The position numbers were made by a program, and so were the translations under genes. A DNA stretch of 64,000 bases. Origin: an uncultured Duncaniella sp. (lineage in GTDB: Bacteria > Bacteroidota > Bacteroidia > Bacteroidales > Muribaculaceae). Below the pieces are notes generated by a model. It searched no databases. It saw nothing but the letters and a program-made list of their open reading frames with translations, and had not been told where the DNA came from. Of this stretch, positions 1 to 8,523 are shown one piece after another; positions within the stretch are counted from its first letter, which is position 1; each line of letters starts with the position of its first letter. The stretch lies in assembly GCA_910586665.1 (NCBI GenBank), contig CAJUIX010000015.1, positions 1 to 64,000 of the forward strand, written 5' to 3'.

Positions 1-361
1 GGTTTGGGAGGTGGGAGGCGGTGATGTCCGGGGTGGCGGGGTTGAGGAGGTGGTTGACGGAGCGGGCGATGTCGTCCCAGGAGTTTTGGAGCTGGCCGAG
101 GAATTCGATGCCCGTAGGGGTGATGGAGTAGTATTTCCTCGGGGGACCCTGGAGGGATTCTTCCCAGCGGTAGGATAGGAGTCCGTCGTTTTTGAGGCGG
201 GTGAGGAGCGGGTAGAGTGTGCCCTCCATCACTATGAGGTGGGCGTCTTTGAGCCTTGCGATCATTTCGGATGCGTAGGCGTCGTCCTTCCTCAGGAGCA
301 GGAGCACGCAGAATTCGAGCATGCCCTTGCGCATTTGTGATTTCAGATTGTCTATGTTCAT
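1..361 (-). CDS. PadR family transcriptional regulator (3' end outside window)
   Basis: Reading leftwards from an ATG at 361, an open frame runs without a stop to the window edge, giving about 120 residues beginning MNIDNLKSQMRKGMLEFCVL. The pattern is that of PadR-type winged-helix regulators: N-terminal helix, then EMIARLKDA, then VMEGTLYPLLTRLKNDGLL and the wing GPPRKYYSITPTG near residues 74-86. PadR proteins are usually autoregulated repressors that sit in front of ABC transporters or membrane stress genes; the likely partner genes are to the left and not visible. It is transcribed divergently from dapA, with a clear promoter and repeated operator-like sites in between. Confidence 0.88.
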   Translation of the reverse strand, partial: MNIDNLKSQMRKGMLEFCVLLLLRKDDAYASEMIARLKDAHLIVMEGTLYPLLTRLKNDGLLSYRWEESLQGPPRKYYSITPTGIEFLGQLQNSWDDIARSVNHLLNPATPDITASHLPN

Positions 362-422
362 GCTGTATAAGAACTATTGTTTTGGTTATTGCGGGAGAGT
401 GCACTTCTCCCTGTCGACGTTG

Positions 423-466
423 CAAAGGTATGCAGTCGTAAGGTACTATGCAATACAAGGTACTAT
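423..466 (-). promoter_or_regulatory. padR promoter with repeated operator-like sites
   Basis: On the minus strand TTG (451-453) is followed after 20 bases by TACCTTTG (423-430), a good Bacteroidales promoter for padR. The ten-base word AAGGTACTAT occurs twice on the plus strand, at 440-449 and 457-466, 17 bases apart, and GTACTATGCAATAC between them is partly palindromic. The repeats overlap the upstream promoter box, as expected for autorepression by PadR (inference). Confidence 0.6.
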
Positions 467-497
467 AATATAACAATTTTTAACTTTTGTATGAAGT

Positions 498-529
498 TTT
501 GGATGATAAGGGAATAATTTGTATTTTTG
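498..529 (+). promoter_or_regulatory. dapA promoter
   Basis: TTTG at 498-501, 20 bases, then TATTTTTG at 522-529 matches the Bacteroidales housekeeping promoter. It would start a transcript near 535 with a leader of about 85 nt before dapA. Confidence 0.7.
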
Positions 530-620
530 CAAGGAATAAGGCGGTTTCGCTGTGAAATTGTCAAAACAATAGGTATAAAGACTGACATTTTAAAACCTCA
601 ATACAAAAAAACTTTTAGTT

Positions 621-1508
621 ATGTCGACTGAGCATCTGCGCGGCATGGGGGTGGCGCTTACAACCCCTTTTCTTGAGAATGGTGAGATTGACTACCATAC
701 GCTTGACATGCACCTCGACTATTTGATCGACGGTAAGACGGACTATATCGTTGCGCTGGGCACGACTGCCGAGACGCCGACTCTGACTGCGGAGGAAAAA
801 CACAAGCTTGCGCTGCATATACTTGACTATGTGGACCACAGGTGTCCTGTGGTTATCGGCGTGGGGGGCAATTCGACTGTCGCGGTGGTCAAGGAGCTGA
901 GGGAGACGGAGCGTCTGGATGAGTTTGACGCGATTCTTTCGGTGGTTCCTTATTATAATAAGCCTACGCAGGAGGGGATGTACCGCCATTTTGCGGAAAT
1001 CGCGAAGGCGTCGCCGATTCCTGTGATTCTGTATAATATCCCGGGGCGCACGGGTGTGAATATGAATACTGACACTATCATCCGCCTGGCGAGGGAGTTT
1101 GCCGGGAAGATTGTCGGCATCAAGGAGGCGAGCGGCAATATGCAGCAGGCTCAGGAGGTGATCACGCGCCGCCCGGAGGGGTTCCTGGTGCTGTCGGGTG
1201 ATGATTCGCTGGCCCACAGTATGATCCGCATCGGTGGCGACGGTGTCATCTCGGTGCTGGGCAATGCTTATCCCGAGCGCTTTGCGGAGATGATCCACCG
1301 CAGTATGGAGGATGAGGAGCCGGAGGATGCTGCGAAGCTCCACCAGCAGTTCTCGGCGCTGTATTCGCTGCTGTTCAAGGATGGGAATCCGGCGGGTATC
1401 AAGTGTCTGCTCCACATTCTGTTTCCGCGCTATAAGGAGGTGTTGCGCCTGCCTCTGGTGCCTGTGACTGATGAGACCCGGCGCGGGCTGGGAGATGAAT
1501 TGGTTTAA
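621..1508 (+). CDS. dapA: 4-hydroxy-tetrahydrodipicolinate synthase
   Basis: Condenses pyruvate with aspartate semialdehyde in the first committed step of lysine and diaminopimelate synthesis (cytoplasmic, class I aldolase TIM barrel). The 295-residue product has the usual family length. Visible motifs: GTTAET at 47-52, YYNKP at 111-115, YNIPGRTG at 138-145 with the catalytic Tyr138, and KEASG at 168-172 whose Lys168 forms the Schiff base with pyruvate. The ATG at 621 lies about 85 nt downstream of a good promoter and immediately precedes the conserved N-terminus. It stands alone and is closed by a hairpin terminator at 1583-1619. The long open frame on the opposite strand is a shadow. Confidence 0.97.
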   Translation: MSTEHLRGMGVALTTPFLENGEIDYHTLDMHLDYLIDGKTDYIVALGTTAETPTLTAEEKHKLALHILDYVDHRCPVVIGVGGNSTVAVVKELRETERLDEFDAILSVVPYYNKPTQEGMYRHFAEIAKASPIPVILYNIPGRTGVNMNTDTIIRLAREFAGKIVGIKEASGNMQQAQEVITRRPEGFLVLSGDDSLAHSMIRIGGDGVISVLGNAYPERFAEMIHRSMEDEEPEDAAKLHQQFSALYSLLFKDGNPAGIKCLLHILFPRYKEVLRLPLVPVTDETRRGLGDELV

Positions 1509-1680
1509 GGGGGCGGGTTTAAGGTTTAGAGGATAGTATAGAGTTTAAAGTATAGAGTTTTTTAGGGCCTTTAATGGAAATTAAAAAATCCGCGCTCCCT
1601 GTGGGGAGGCGGATTTTTTAGTTTATGGTTTGAGGGGGGTTAGGCTTTTAGTAAGAGTTTAAAGTATAGGGTATGGGGTT
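1502..1680. repeat. dispersed tatagagtttaaag / GGTTTAAGG intergenic repeat (two stretches)
   Basis: Two stretches, 1502-1562 and 1621-1680, carry low-complexity words such as GGTTTAAGG, AGTATAGAGTTTAAAG and AAAGTATAGGGTATGGGG. The same words recur at 3577-3650 and 18810-18858 and, in part, at 2554-2583. They flank the dapA terminator. Function unknown; see findings. Confidence 0.6.
1583..1619 (+). terminator. rho-independent terminator, bidirectional
   Basis: AAAAAATCCGCGCTCCC, loop TGTG, then GGGAGGCGGATTTTTT forms a long stem ending in a T run. The A run on the other side makes it work in both directions, so it serves both dapA (+) and the M23 peptidase (-), which converge here. Confidence 0.85.
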
Positions 1681-2510
1681 TATTGAGGGGTTATTTTTTT
1701 TGTTGTGCGGCGGGTTGTTTTGCGTCTTTTGGAGGCGTAGGTTTTGGTTTTGCGCTTGGCGGGGGCGTATTTCTGCGATTTGCCGTAGGTGCGCTTGTCG
1801 AAGGCGAAGACGTCTTTGTGGGGGACGCCGTTTTCAAAGTCGATGATTGCGGCGGGGTTGATGGGGATGCCGAGGTAGCGTGTCTCGAAGTGGAGGTGTG
1901 CTCCTGTGCTGCGGCCGGTGTTTCCGCCGAGTGCTATCGGGTCGCCTGCCTTGACGTATTGGTTGGGCTTGACGAGGAAGCGGCTGAGGTGGCCGTAGAT
2001 GGTTTCGAGTCCGTTTTCATGACGGAGGACGACGTAGTAGCCGTAGCCGCGGCGCTCGTATTTGGTGAGTCGGACTTTGCCGGTGAAGGCTGCGCGGACT
2101 GTGTCGCCTACCTGGAGCTTGAGGTCGATGCCGTAGTGCATGCGTCCGAAGCGTGAGCGGTAGCCGTAGTTTGAAGTGATGTGTCCGGGTGTGGGGGTGG
2201 TGTATTCTGAGACGTCGATGTCGTGGTGTTCGGGGATTGTGACGGCTGTCCCGTAGGGGTTGACGCGGTCGCTGTCCCAGAATGAGGCGAAGATTTCGTT
2301 GTTCATGGCGGCTTCGCGCTCTTTGATCTGGTTGATGAGGACGTTGTTGTTCTCAATCTTAAAGGGGTTGACCGACGGACGTTGGTTGGCTATGAGTGCG
2401 TTGTGCTGGTTTGTGTGGGATTCAGGCAGCTTTAGCTGTGCCTGGGCTGTCAGGGCGGCTGCCGAGATGAGGAGGGTGGCGAAGAGAGTATTGAGTCTGA
2501 TGAAATTCAT
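1680..2510 (-). CDS. M23 family metallopeptidase (murein endopeptidase), exported
   Basis: The 276-residue product has an N-terminal signal peptide (MNFIRLNTLFATLLISAAAL, cleavage probably after AQA near 24) and a LytM/M23 domain at about 105-225. Zinc ligands and catalytic residues are visible: H125 and D129 in HYGIDL, H174 in YGHLS, and H205/H207 in HLHFE. Such enzymes cut peptide cross-links in peptidoglycan in the periplasm. The last 28 residues are very basic (Lys/Arg-rich), which could bind the anionic wall or RNA-like polymers (inference). A paralogue with the same layout lies at 59353-60099. Confidence 0.92.
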   Translation of the reverse strand: MNFIRLNTLFATLLISAAALTAQAQLKLPESHTNQHNALIANQRPSVNPFKIENNNVLINQIKEREAAMNNEIFASFWDSDRVNPYGTAVTIPEHHDIDVSEYTTPTPGHITSNYGYRSRFGRMHYGIDLKLQVGDTVRAAFTGKVRLTKYERRGYGYYVVLRHENGLETIYGHLSRFLVKPNQYVKAGDPIALGGNTGRSTGAHLHFETRYLGIPINPAAIIDFENGVPHKDVFAFDKRTYGKSQKYAPAKRKTKTYASKRRKTTRRTTKKITPQ

Positions 2511-2553
2511 TATCGTTGGTTGTTTTTTTCCGGCAAGAAGAGGGAGTACAAGT

Positions 2554-2583
2554 TGGTTTAAGGTTTGGGGTTTTGGTTTAGGG
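2554..2583 (-). repeat. G/T-rich repeat overlapping the ndk 3' end
   Basis: On the plus strand GGTTTAAGG, TTTGGGG, TTTTGG and TTTAGGG follow one another. It is the same word set as in the dispersed intergenic repeats and has closely spaced G runs that might form a G-quadruplex. It supplies the stop codon region of ndk. Confidence 0.45.
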
Positions 2584-3049
2584 TCATGTCGATTTCGTCG
2601 GCGCTGTAGGTGAACGGCGTCAGTACGGGGGTTCGGTCAAAAATCTCGTCGGGTGAGAAGAATCGCTTGATTTCGACTTCGGCATCCTCGGGCGAGGAGG
2701 ATGCGTGGATGATGTTTTCCTGGCCGGAAACGGCGTAGTCTCCTCTGATGGTTCCCGGCTCAGCCTTGCGGCCGTTGGTGGCGCCTGTCATGGCGCGGAC
2801 GACTGCGATTGCATCAAGACCTCTGAGCACCATCACGATGACGGGTGACGCGGTCATTGATTTCAGGATGAGGGGGAAGAATGGGCGGTCGACGAGGTGG
2901 GCGTAGTGCTGGCGCAGAAGCTCTTCGGAGAGTTGCATCATCTTCATGGCGGTAATCGTGAGTCCTTTGCGCTCGAAGCGTGAGAGGACGCTGCCGACTA
3001 TGGCGCGCTCGATGGCCGAGGGTTTGAAAATGATCAGAGTCTGTTCCAT
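2558..3049 (-). CDS. ndk: nucleoside diphosphate kinase
   Basis: Transfers the gamma phosphate between nucleoside triphosphates and diphosphates through a phosphohistidine. The product has 163 residues, somewhat longer than the usual 140-155. The N-terminus TLIIFKPSAIER matches the family, the nucleotide-binding GATNGRKAEPGTIRGDYA motif is at 89-106, and the catalytic histidine is H115 in ENIIHASSS. The last residues (LNQNPKP) are encoded by the GGTTTAAGGTTTGGGG intergenic repeat, so the tail looks acquired. The M23 gene lies 48 bases downstream. A TAAATTTG promoter box is at 3102-3109 on the minus strand; its upstream box is weak. Confidence 0.96.
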   Translation of the reverse strand: MEQTLIIFKPSAIERAIVGSVLSRFERKGLTITAMKMMQLSEELLRQHYAHLVDRPFFPLILKSMTASPVIVMVLRGLDAIAVVRAMTGATNGRKAEPGTIRGDYAVSGQENIIHASSSPEDAEVEIKRFFSPDEIFDRTPVLTPFTYSADEIDMTLNQNPKP

Positions 3050-3349
3050 TGGGTTACTTTTGCAATTTAACTAAAATTAGCATTTTATATTGCATACTGC
3101 TCAAATTTAGGCATTTTGAGTATATTGGAAAAATCATGTCAAGCCAAAAAATGTGAAATGGGCAAAAAAAGCAGGTGATTTTATGGTTAATAGGAAGATT
3201 ATTAAAGGTTTAGGTGCTAATGTGAAAATACTATAAAATATTAAAACGTGTTTTTGCACTTGGTTTTTAGTGTGAATTGGTGTTAATTATTGTATTTATC
3301 GTGTCAGATTCTTTAACAGTCTGCCGAGGGTGTGGTGGGGAGTAGTAGG

Positions 3350-3420
3350 TATAAAATAAAAATTGATTGTCTCCCGACAACCAATCTTAGTTAACCTTAA
3401 ATCTAATACCATGAAAAACA
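3350..3420 (-). ncRNA. putative small RNA, copy A of a four-member family
   Basis: Minus strand: TTTG (3454-3457), 20 bases, TACATTTG (3426-3433) is a full Bacteroidales promoter. About six bases downstream a conserved block CATGGTATTAGATTTAAGG begins, followed by an 11-bp hairpin (3361-3371 pairing with 3376-3386) with loop GGGA and then a T-rich run. The predicted transcript is about 70 nt. Copies B, C and D are at 39608-39684, 48888-48958 and 49052-49124. The short plus-strand frame beginning MKNTLQMYG here is not thought to be coding. Confidence 0.6.
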
Positions 3421-3576
3421 CATTGCAAATGTACGGACTTTTGGGATTCCTGACAAATTATTTTGCAACAAATTGCTTGGATTTAACATATTTTTTAGCA
3501 TCGTGAGCAAATTTCCACTGAAATGAGTGGTTTTTAGAGGGAAATCGGGGACTTTTATGGCAAATTGCTATTTTGT

Positions 3577-3650
3577 GGAGTATAGAGTTTAAAGTATAGA
3601 GTATAGAGTTGGTTTGAGGTTTGGGTTTAAGGTTTAAGGGGTCTTTAGGG
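3577..3650. repeat. dispersed tatagagtttaaag / GGTTTGAGG repeat
   Basis: Carries GAGTATAGAGTTTAAAG, a second AGTATAGAG and then GGTTTGAGGTTTGGG and GGTTTAAGGGG. Same repeat family as at 1502-1680 and 18810-18858. It lies between small RNA copy A and the parC promoter. Confidence 0.6.
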
Positions 3651-3701
3651 GCGTTAAGGTCTTTAGGGTCGTTAGGGAGGGGGGATTTGAACATTTTTTC
3701 G

Positions 3702-3709
3702 TATCTTTG
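3702..3709 (+). promoter_or_regulatory. parC promoter box
   Basis: TATCTTTG followed by CG matches the downstream promoter box. The upstream TTTG box is not at the ideal distance. A transcript would start near 3715, about 26 nt before the ATG at 3741. Confidence 0.5.
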
Positions 3710-3740
3710 CGATTAGAAATTTTTTTGTGCGCAATTGACT

Positions 3741-6515
3741 ATGAGCGAGGATACCTTTACTACTGATGCCGTGGACGAGAACGACGGTCTCGGTGCCGTG
3801 ACTGACGGCCCCGGAGCTGATGCCGTGGACGAGAACGACGGTGCCGGGGCTGAGAATGATGGCTTCGGGCCGGAGGATGGCTCTCCCGGACATTCTGACA
3901 AGTTTGACCCTAAGATAATTGTCGATACCAGCGACGATACGGTGCGCCACCAGTTGCGCGGGATGTACCAGAGCTGGTTTCTCGACTATGCGAGCTATGT
4001 GATTCTCGAGCGCGCCGTCCCCAATATCGAGGACGGTCTGAAGCCCGTGCAGCGACGCATACTCCATTCGATGAAGCTGCTTGACGACGGGCGTTTCAAC
4101 AAGGTGGCGAATATCGTCGGCAACACGATGCAGTTTCACCCCCACGGCGACGCGTCGATCTATGAGGCGCTGGTGCAGCTCGGACAGAAGGAGCTGCTGG
4201 TGGAGACCCAGGGTAACTGGGGCAACACTCTGACGGGCGCCGGGGCTGCCGCGGGCCGATATATCGAGGCGAGACTGTCGCAGTTTGCCCTCGACGTGGT
4301 CTATAACCCGAAGGTGACGGAGTGGACGCTCAGCTACGACGGGCGCAAGAAGGAGCCGGTGACGCTGCCGGTGAAGTTCCCGCTGCTGCTGTCCAAGGGA
4401 GCGGAGGGTATCGCCGTCGGGCTCTCGTCGAAAATCCTGCCGCACAATTTCAACGAAATCATTGATGCCTCCGTGGCCTATCTGCGCGGGGAGGAGTTCA
4501 CGCTCTACCCCGACTTCTTCACGGGGGGCTCAATCGACGTGTCGCGCTACAACGACGGCGAGCGCGGCGGCGTGGTGAAGATCCGCGCAAAAATCGAGAA
4601 GGTCGACAACAAGACCCTCGCCATTACCGAAATCCCATACGGCAAGACGACTGCCACGCTCATAGAGTCGATTGTCAAGGCGCAGGAGGCGGGTAAAATC
4701 AAGGTGCGCTCGGTGGTCGACAACACGGCCCAGACGGCCAACGTGATCGTCTATCTCATCCCCGGCACGTCGAGCGACAAGACTATCGACGCGCTCTATG
4801 CCTTCACGGACTGCGAGGTGTCGGTGTCGCCCAACTGCTGCGTCATCTCCGACAACAAGCCTCACTTCATCGGCGTCAGCGACGTGCTGCGCCACAACGT
4901 GGACCGCACGCGCGAGATCCTCGGCCGCGAGCTCCAGATACAGCTCGGGGAGGTGCGCGAGCAGCTCCACTTCGCCTCGCTCGAGCGCATCTTCATCGAG
5001 GAGCGCATCTATAAGGACAAGGACTATGAGGAGAGCGAGAACAGGGAGGCGGCTGTCAGGCACATCCGCGGGCGCTTGGAGAAGTTCAAGGACAAGTTTG
5101 TCCGCGAGGTTACCGACGAGGACATCATACGCCTCTTCGAAATCAAGATGGGGCGCATCCTGAAGTTCAATGCCGACAAGTGTGACGAGCAGATTGCCGC
5201 CTTCCATGAGAGGATAGCAGACCTGACGTCGAAATACGAGCACCTGACCGACTACACTATCAGCTGGTTCGAGAATCTGAAGAAAAAATACGGCGACGCG
5301 TTTCCGCGCATGACCGTCATCCGCAACTTCGACAGCATCCAGGCCGCGTCGGTGGCCGAGGCCAACGAGAAGCTCTATATCAACCGCGAGGAGGGCTTTA
5401 TAGGGACGTCGCTGAAGAAGGACGAGTATCTCTGCAACTGCTCCTCTATCGACGACATCATCATCTTCTACAAGGACGGGCGCTACAAGGTGGTCAAGGT
5501 GCAGGAGAAGATGTTTGTCGGGAAGGGTATCATACATGTCGACGTGTTCAAGCGCAACGACAAGCGCACTGTCTACAATGTCATCTACCAGAACGGCAAG
5601 GGTGGCACATATTATATGAAGCGCTTCTTCGTCACGGGCATAACGCGCGACAAGGAGTATAATCTCACCCCCGGGGAGCCGGGAAGCAAGGTGTGCTGGT
5701 TCACGGTCAACCACAACGGCGAGGCCGAGGTGGTCAAGGTGACACTCAAGCCAAAGCTGAGGCTGAAGACCTTGCAGTTTGACGTGGACTTCTCCGAACT
5801 TGCCATCAAGGGGCGCGGGGCTATGGGCAACATCGTCACCCGCAACGAAGTCCACCGCTTCTCGCTCAAGAAGGAGGGGCGCTCGACGCTTGGGGGGCGC
5901 GACGTGTGGTATGATCCCGACGTCATGCGCCTGAACTACGACGGGCGCGGGGAGTATCTCGGCGAGTTCAACAGCGGCGACCTCGTGCTCGTGATCCGCA
6001 AGAACGGCGAGTACTACACCTCGACTTTCGAGGCCTCCAACCATTATCCCGACGACATCATGCGCATCGAGAAGTTCTCGCCCCATAAAATCTGGACGGC
6101 GATACTCGACGATGCCGACCAGAAATATCCCTATATCAAGCGCTTCACCTTCGAGCCGACGGCCAAGATGCAGCGCTATCTTGGGGAGAATGAGAAATCG
6201 CGCCTGCTTCTGCTCAGCGATGAGCCGGGCCTGAGAGTGGAGGTCACCTTCGGGGGCGCCGACGATTTCCGCCCCGCTATGGAGGTCGTGGCGCGTGACT
6301 TTATAGCCGTCAAGTCGTTCAAGGCCCGCGGCAAGCGCCTCACGACATACGAAATCGACCATATCACGGAGCTTGAGCCCGTGGCGGTCGACGACGAGGA
6401 TGATGACGATGAGGGTGGCTCAGAGGGCGCCGAGAGTCCGGCTGTCGAAATCGAGGAGGAGCGCAGTGACGACGAGATCCGCGACGAACTGACCGGGCAG
6501 AACCGACTGTTTTAA
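3741..6515 (+). CDS. parC: DNA topoisomerase IV subunit A (ParC type)
   Basis: ATP-dependent type II topoisomerase subunit that breaks and rejoins DNA and decatenates chromosomes, working with ParE. From the ATG at 3741 it has 924 residues; a TTG two codons upstream is also possible. The breakage-reunion domain spans about 65-520, with the catalytic tyrosine at 174 in AAAGRYIEARLS. No GyrA-box (QRRGGKG) is seen in the C-terminal beta-pinwheel, which favours ParC over GyrA. The first 60 residues are an unusual acidic low-complexity extension with DAVDENDG repeated, encoded by a 26-bp exact direct repeat (3763-3788 and 3817-3842). The C-terminus is also very acidic. A DUF3316-like gene follows 17 bp later. 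Confidence 0.93.
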   Translation: MSEDTFTTDAVDENDGLGAVTDGPGADAVDENDGAGAENDGFGPEDGSPGHSDKFDPKIIVDTSDDTVRHQLRGMYQSWFLDYASYVILERAVPNIEDGLKPVQRRILHSMKLLDDGRFNKVANIVGNTMQFHPHGDASIYEALVQLGQKELLVETQGNWGNTLTGAGAAAGRYIEARLSQFALDVVYNPKVTEWTLSYDGRKKEPVTLPVKFPLLLSKGAEGIAVGLSSKILPHNFNEIIDASVAYLRGEEFTLYPDFFTGGSIDVSRYNDGERGGVVKIRAKIEKVDNKTLAITEIPYGKTTATLIESIVKAQEAGKIKVRSVVDNTAQTANVIVYLIPGTSSDKTIDALYAFTDCEVSVSPNCCVISDNKPHFIGVSDVLRHNVDRTREILGRELQIQLGEVREQLHFASLERIFIEERIYKDKDYEESENREAAVRHIRGRLEKFKDKFVREVTDEDIIRLFEIKMGRILKFNADKCDEQIAAFHERIADLTSKYEHLTDYTISWFENLKKKYGDAFPRMTVIRNFDSIQAASVAEANEKLYINREEGFIGTSLKKDEYLCNCSSIDDIIIFYKDGRYKVVKVQEKMFVGKGIIHVDVFKRNDKRTVYNVIYQNGKGGTYYMKRFFVTGITRDKEYNLTPGEPGSKVCWFTVNHNGEAEVVKVTLKPKLRLKTLQFDVDFSELAIKGRGAMGNIVTRNEVHRFSLKKEGRSTLGGRDVWYDPDVMRLNYDGRGEYLGEFNSGDLVLVIRKNGEYYTSTFEASNHYPDDIMRIEKFSPHKIWTAILDDADQKYPYIKRFTFEPTAKMQRYLGENEKSRLLLLSDEPGLRVEVTFGGADDFRPAMEVVARDFIAVKSFKARGKRLTTYEIDHITELEPVAVDDEDDDDEGGSEGAESPAVEIEEERSDDEIRDELTGQNRLF

Positions 6516-6532
6516 TTAGATTAAGTAGACAG

Positions 6533-7396
6533 ATGACTATAAGAAGCTTGTTTGCAGCCACGCTTGCCCTTGTCTCTCTCGGGGCGAGGGGTGAAGAGGT
6601 TCTGGCTGACTCGACGGAGGTCGTGAGGCCGGTCTTTGCCGCCTATACGGCGGAATCCGGCTCGGCCCGGCTCGCCGACACATATCTCACGCCGCTGAAA
6701 TATGACGGATGGCATGCCGCCTTCGATTATCAGCGCTATCAGGCCATGAGTTTTGCGCCGGATGACTGGACCATGCGCCTGCATCTCGGCCTCAGCCTCG
6801 ACAAGACTGACAATCCGGCCCGCAACGCCACGATGTGGGGGCTGATGCTGTCGGCCGACTGGGGCATGATGAGGAAGTTCCGCCCCTTTGCGGCAGACCT
6901 GACGCTCGCTGTCGGCGCTTCGACCGGCATCGAGGCCGGCTGTCTCTACAATGCCCGCAACGGCAACAATCCCGCCTCGGCCAAGGGGGCATGGACGGTA
7001 AATCTGACAGGCTTTGCCTCGTATCGGGCCAAAATCGGGCGCTTGCCGGTCACTGTGACCTATCAGCCGACGCTCCCGGTGGCGGGGGTGTTCTTTGCGC
7101 CCGACTATGGGGAGCTATATTATGAAATCTATCTCGGAGACCATTCCGGGCTGGTCCACGGCGCGTGGTGGGGCAATTATTTCAAGCTCGACAACTCGCT
7201 TGCAGCCGACCTGCACTTCGGGGCCACGAATCTGCGCGTGGGCTACCACGGGGGGATATTCTCGTCGAAGGTCAACCATGTGGTCACACACATCTACACT
7301 CATGCCTTCTCTATAGGCGTCAGCGGCGAGTGGCTCTCGGTCAATCCGCGTAAGCGCCCGGCTCCGAAACGCCGTCTCGTCAACCCGCTCGACTGA
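6533..7396 (+). CDS. exported DUF3316-like protein
   Basis: The 287-residue product starts with a signal peptide (MTIRSLFAATLALVSLGARG) and then shows alternating aromatic and polar residues typical of an outer-membrane beta-structure (for example WTMRLHLGLSLDKT and LYYEIYLGDHSG). It resembles the Bacteroidales DUF3316 family, whose role is unknown. It lies 17 bp after parC and 22 bp before an S41 peptidase, so it is probably cotranscribed with parC. The family name is from memory of the pattern and less certain than the export prediction. Confidence 0.65.
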   Translation: MTIRSLFAATLALVSLGARGEEVLADSTEVVRPVFAAYTAESGSARLADTYLTPLKYDGWHAAFDYQRYQAMSFAPDDWTMRLHLGLSLDKTDNPARNATMWGLMLSADWGMMRKFRPFAADLTLAVGASTGIEAGCLYNARNGNNPASAKGAWTVNLTGFASYRAKIGRLPVTVTYQPTLPVAGVFFAPDYGELYYEIYLGDHSGLVHGAWWGNYFKLDNSLAADLHFGATNLRVGYHGGIFSSKVNHVVTHIYTHAFSIGVSGEWLSVNPRKRPAPKRRLVNPLD

Positions 7397-7418
7397 CTTT
7401 CTAACATATTAACCAGCT

Positions 7419-8459
7419 ATGTCATTAAAAGCGATTAAATATATATTCGTCCGCGCCCTCCTGCCGCTATGCGCGCTGCTCCCATTGGCTGCGTGTCACG
7501 AAATCGAGGAGTATGCCGATGACCCGCGGGGCAATTTCGAGGCTCTGTGGAAGATTATTGACGAACACTACTGCTTCCTCGAGGAGAAGGGGCTTGACTG
7601 GGACGAGGTCCACGATAAGTATGCCCGCCGGGTCGGGGACGAGATGACGCGCGAGGAGCTTTTCATCGTCTGCGCCGACATGCTCGACGAGCTTCGCGAC
7701 GGCCATGTCAACCTCTCGGCGCCGTTCAACACTTCGTATTACCGCAAGTGGTGGAGCGACTATCCGCAAAATTTCTCGCAGCGTCTGGTGGAGGAATCGT
7801 ATTTCAACTTCAATTATCGCCAAAGCTCCGGGATGATGTTCGGCATACTTTCGGACAACATAGGCTATATCTACTATTCGTCATTCTCCTCGACCATAGG
7901 TGAGGGGAATCTCGACAATGTGCTATACTTTCTGAAGAATACCAACGGTCTGATTATCGATGTGCGCGACAATGGCGGGGGCAACCTCACGAATGTCGAG
8001 ACGCTCGTGGCGCGCTTTATCAAGGAGCCTACTGTCGTGGGCTATATATCCCATAAGACCGGGCCGGGCCACGGCGACTTCTCCGAGCCGCGGGCCGTAG
8101 AGTATAAGCCGGCTGCGGAGGGACGCATCCGCTGGGGCAAGCCGGTGGTGGTGCTCGCGAACCGCTCGACTTTCTCGGCGGCCAATAATTTCGTGTCGGT
8201 GATGAAGCTTCTGCCGGGGGTGAGGGTGGCCGGAGCCACGACCGGGGGAGGGAGCGGCATGCCCTTCTCGTCGGAGTTGCCCTGCGGATGGTCGGTGAGA
8301 TTTTCGGCCTGCTCCATGCTTGACGCCGAGGGCGTGAGCACCGAGAGCGGAGTCGAGCCGACCGAGGGTTGCGCAGTCGACATGGATCCCGCCGACGCCC
8401 TCGCCGGCAAGGACAGCATCATCGAATTCGCCATCCGCCTGCTGCAGGAGGGGGAGTAG
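7419..8459 (+). CDS. S41 family peptidase, lipoprotein
   Basis: Serine protease of the C-terminal-processing (tail-specific) family. The 346-residue product has a signal peptide with lipobox LAAC, so Cys26 is probably lipidated. An N-terminal helical region (FEALWKIIDEHYCFLEEKGLDWDEV) precedes the S41 core. GLIIDVRDNGGGNL lies near 169-182, and the catalytic serine is probably Ser253 in NRSTFSAANNF. No PDZ domain is evident between them, as in other short Bacteroidales S41 lipoproteins. It probably ends the operon that starts with parC. Confidence 0.88.
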   Translation: MSLKAIKYIFVRALLPLCALLPLAACHEIEEYADDPRGNFEALWKIIDEHYCFLEEKGLDWDEVHDKYARRVGDEMTREELFIVCADMLDELRDGHVNLSAPFNTSYYRKWWSDYPQNFSQRLVEESYFNFNYRQSSGMMFGILSDNIGYIYYSSFSSTIGEGNLDNVLYFLKNTNGLIIDVRDNGGGNLTNVETLVARFIKEPTVVGYISHKTGPGHGDFSEPRAVEYKPAAEGRIRWGKPVVVLANRSTFSAANNFVSVMKLLPGVRVAGATTGGGSGMPFSSELPCGWSVRFSACSMLDAEGVSTESGVEPTEGCAVDMDPADALAGKDSIIEFAIRLLQEGE

Positions 8460-8475
8460 TCTCATAAAAAATGCG

Positions 8476-8483
8476 TATCTTTG
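8476..8483 (+). promoter_or_regulatory. dnaE promoter box
   Basis: TATCTTTG followed by CA, 41 bases before the dnaE ATG. The upstream box is weak. Confidence 0.5.
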
Positions 8484-8523
8484 CATATAAGCTTAGTGAA
8501 ATTATTATACATCTTTATTTTCA

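Noticed and set aside
615..1415. Long open frame antisense to dapA
   Set aside because: dapA has all catalytic motifs; the antisense translation is Arg/His/Leu-rich shadow sequence without a start region or promoter.
4530..6362. 610-residue open frame antisense to parC
   Set aside because: Caused by GC-rich third positions of parC; it has no recognisable domain and a Val/Leu/Asp-rich composition typical of shadows.
3741..6515. Calling the topoisomerase gene gyrA
   Set aside because: No GyrA-box is visible in the C-terminal domain and the AAAGRYIEARLS active-site context fits Bacteroidetes ParC.
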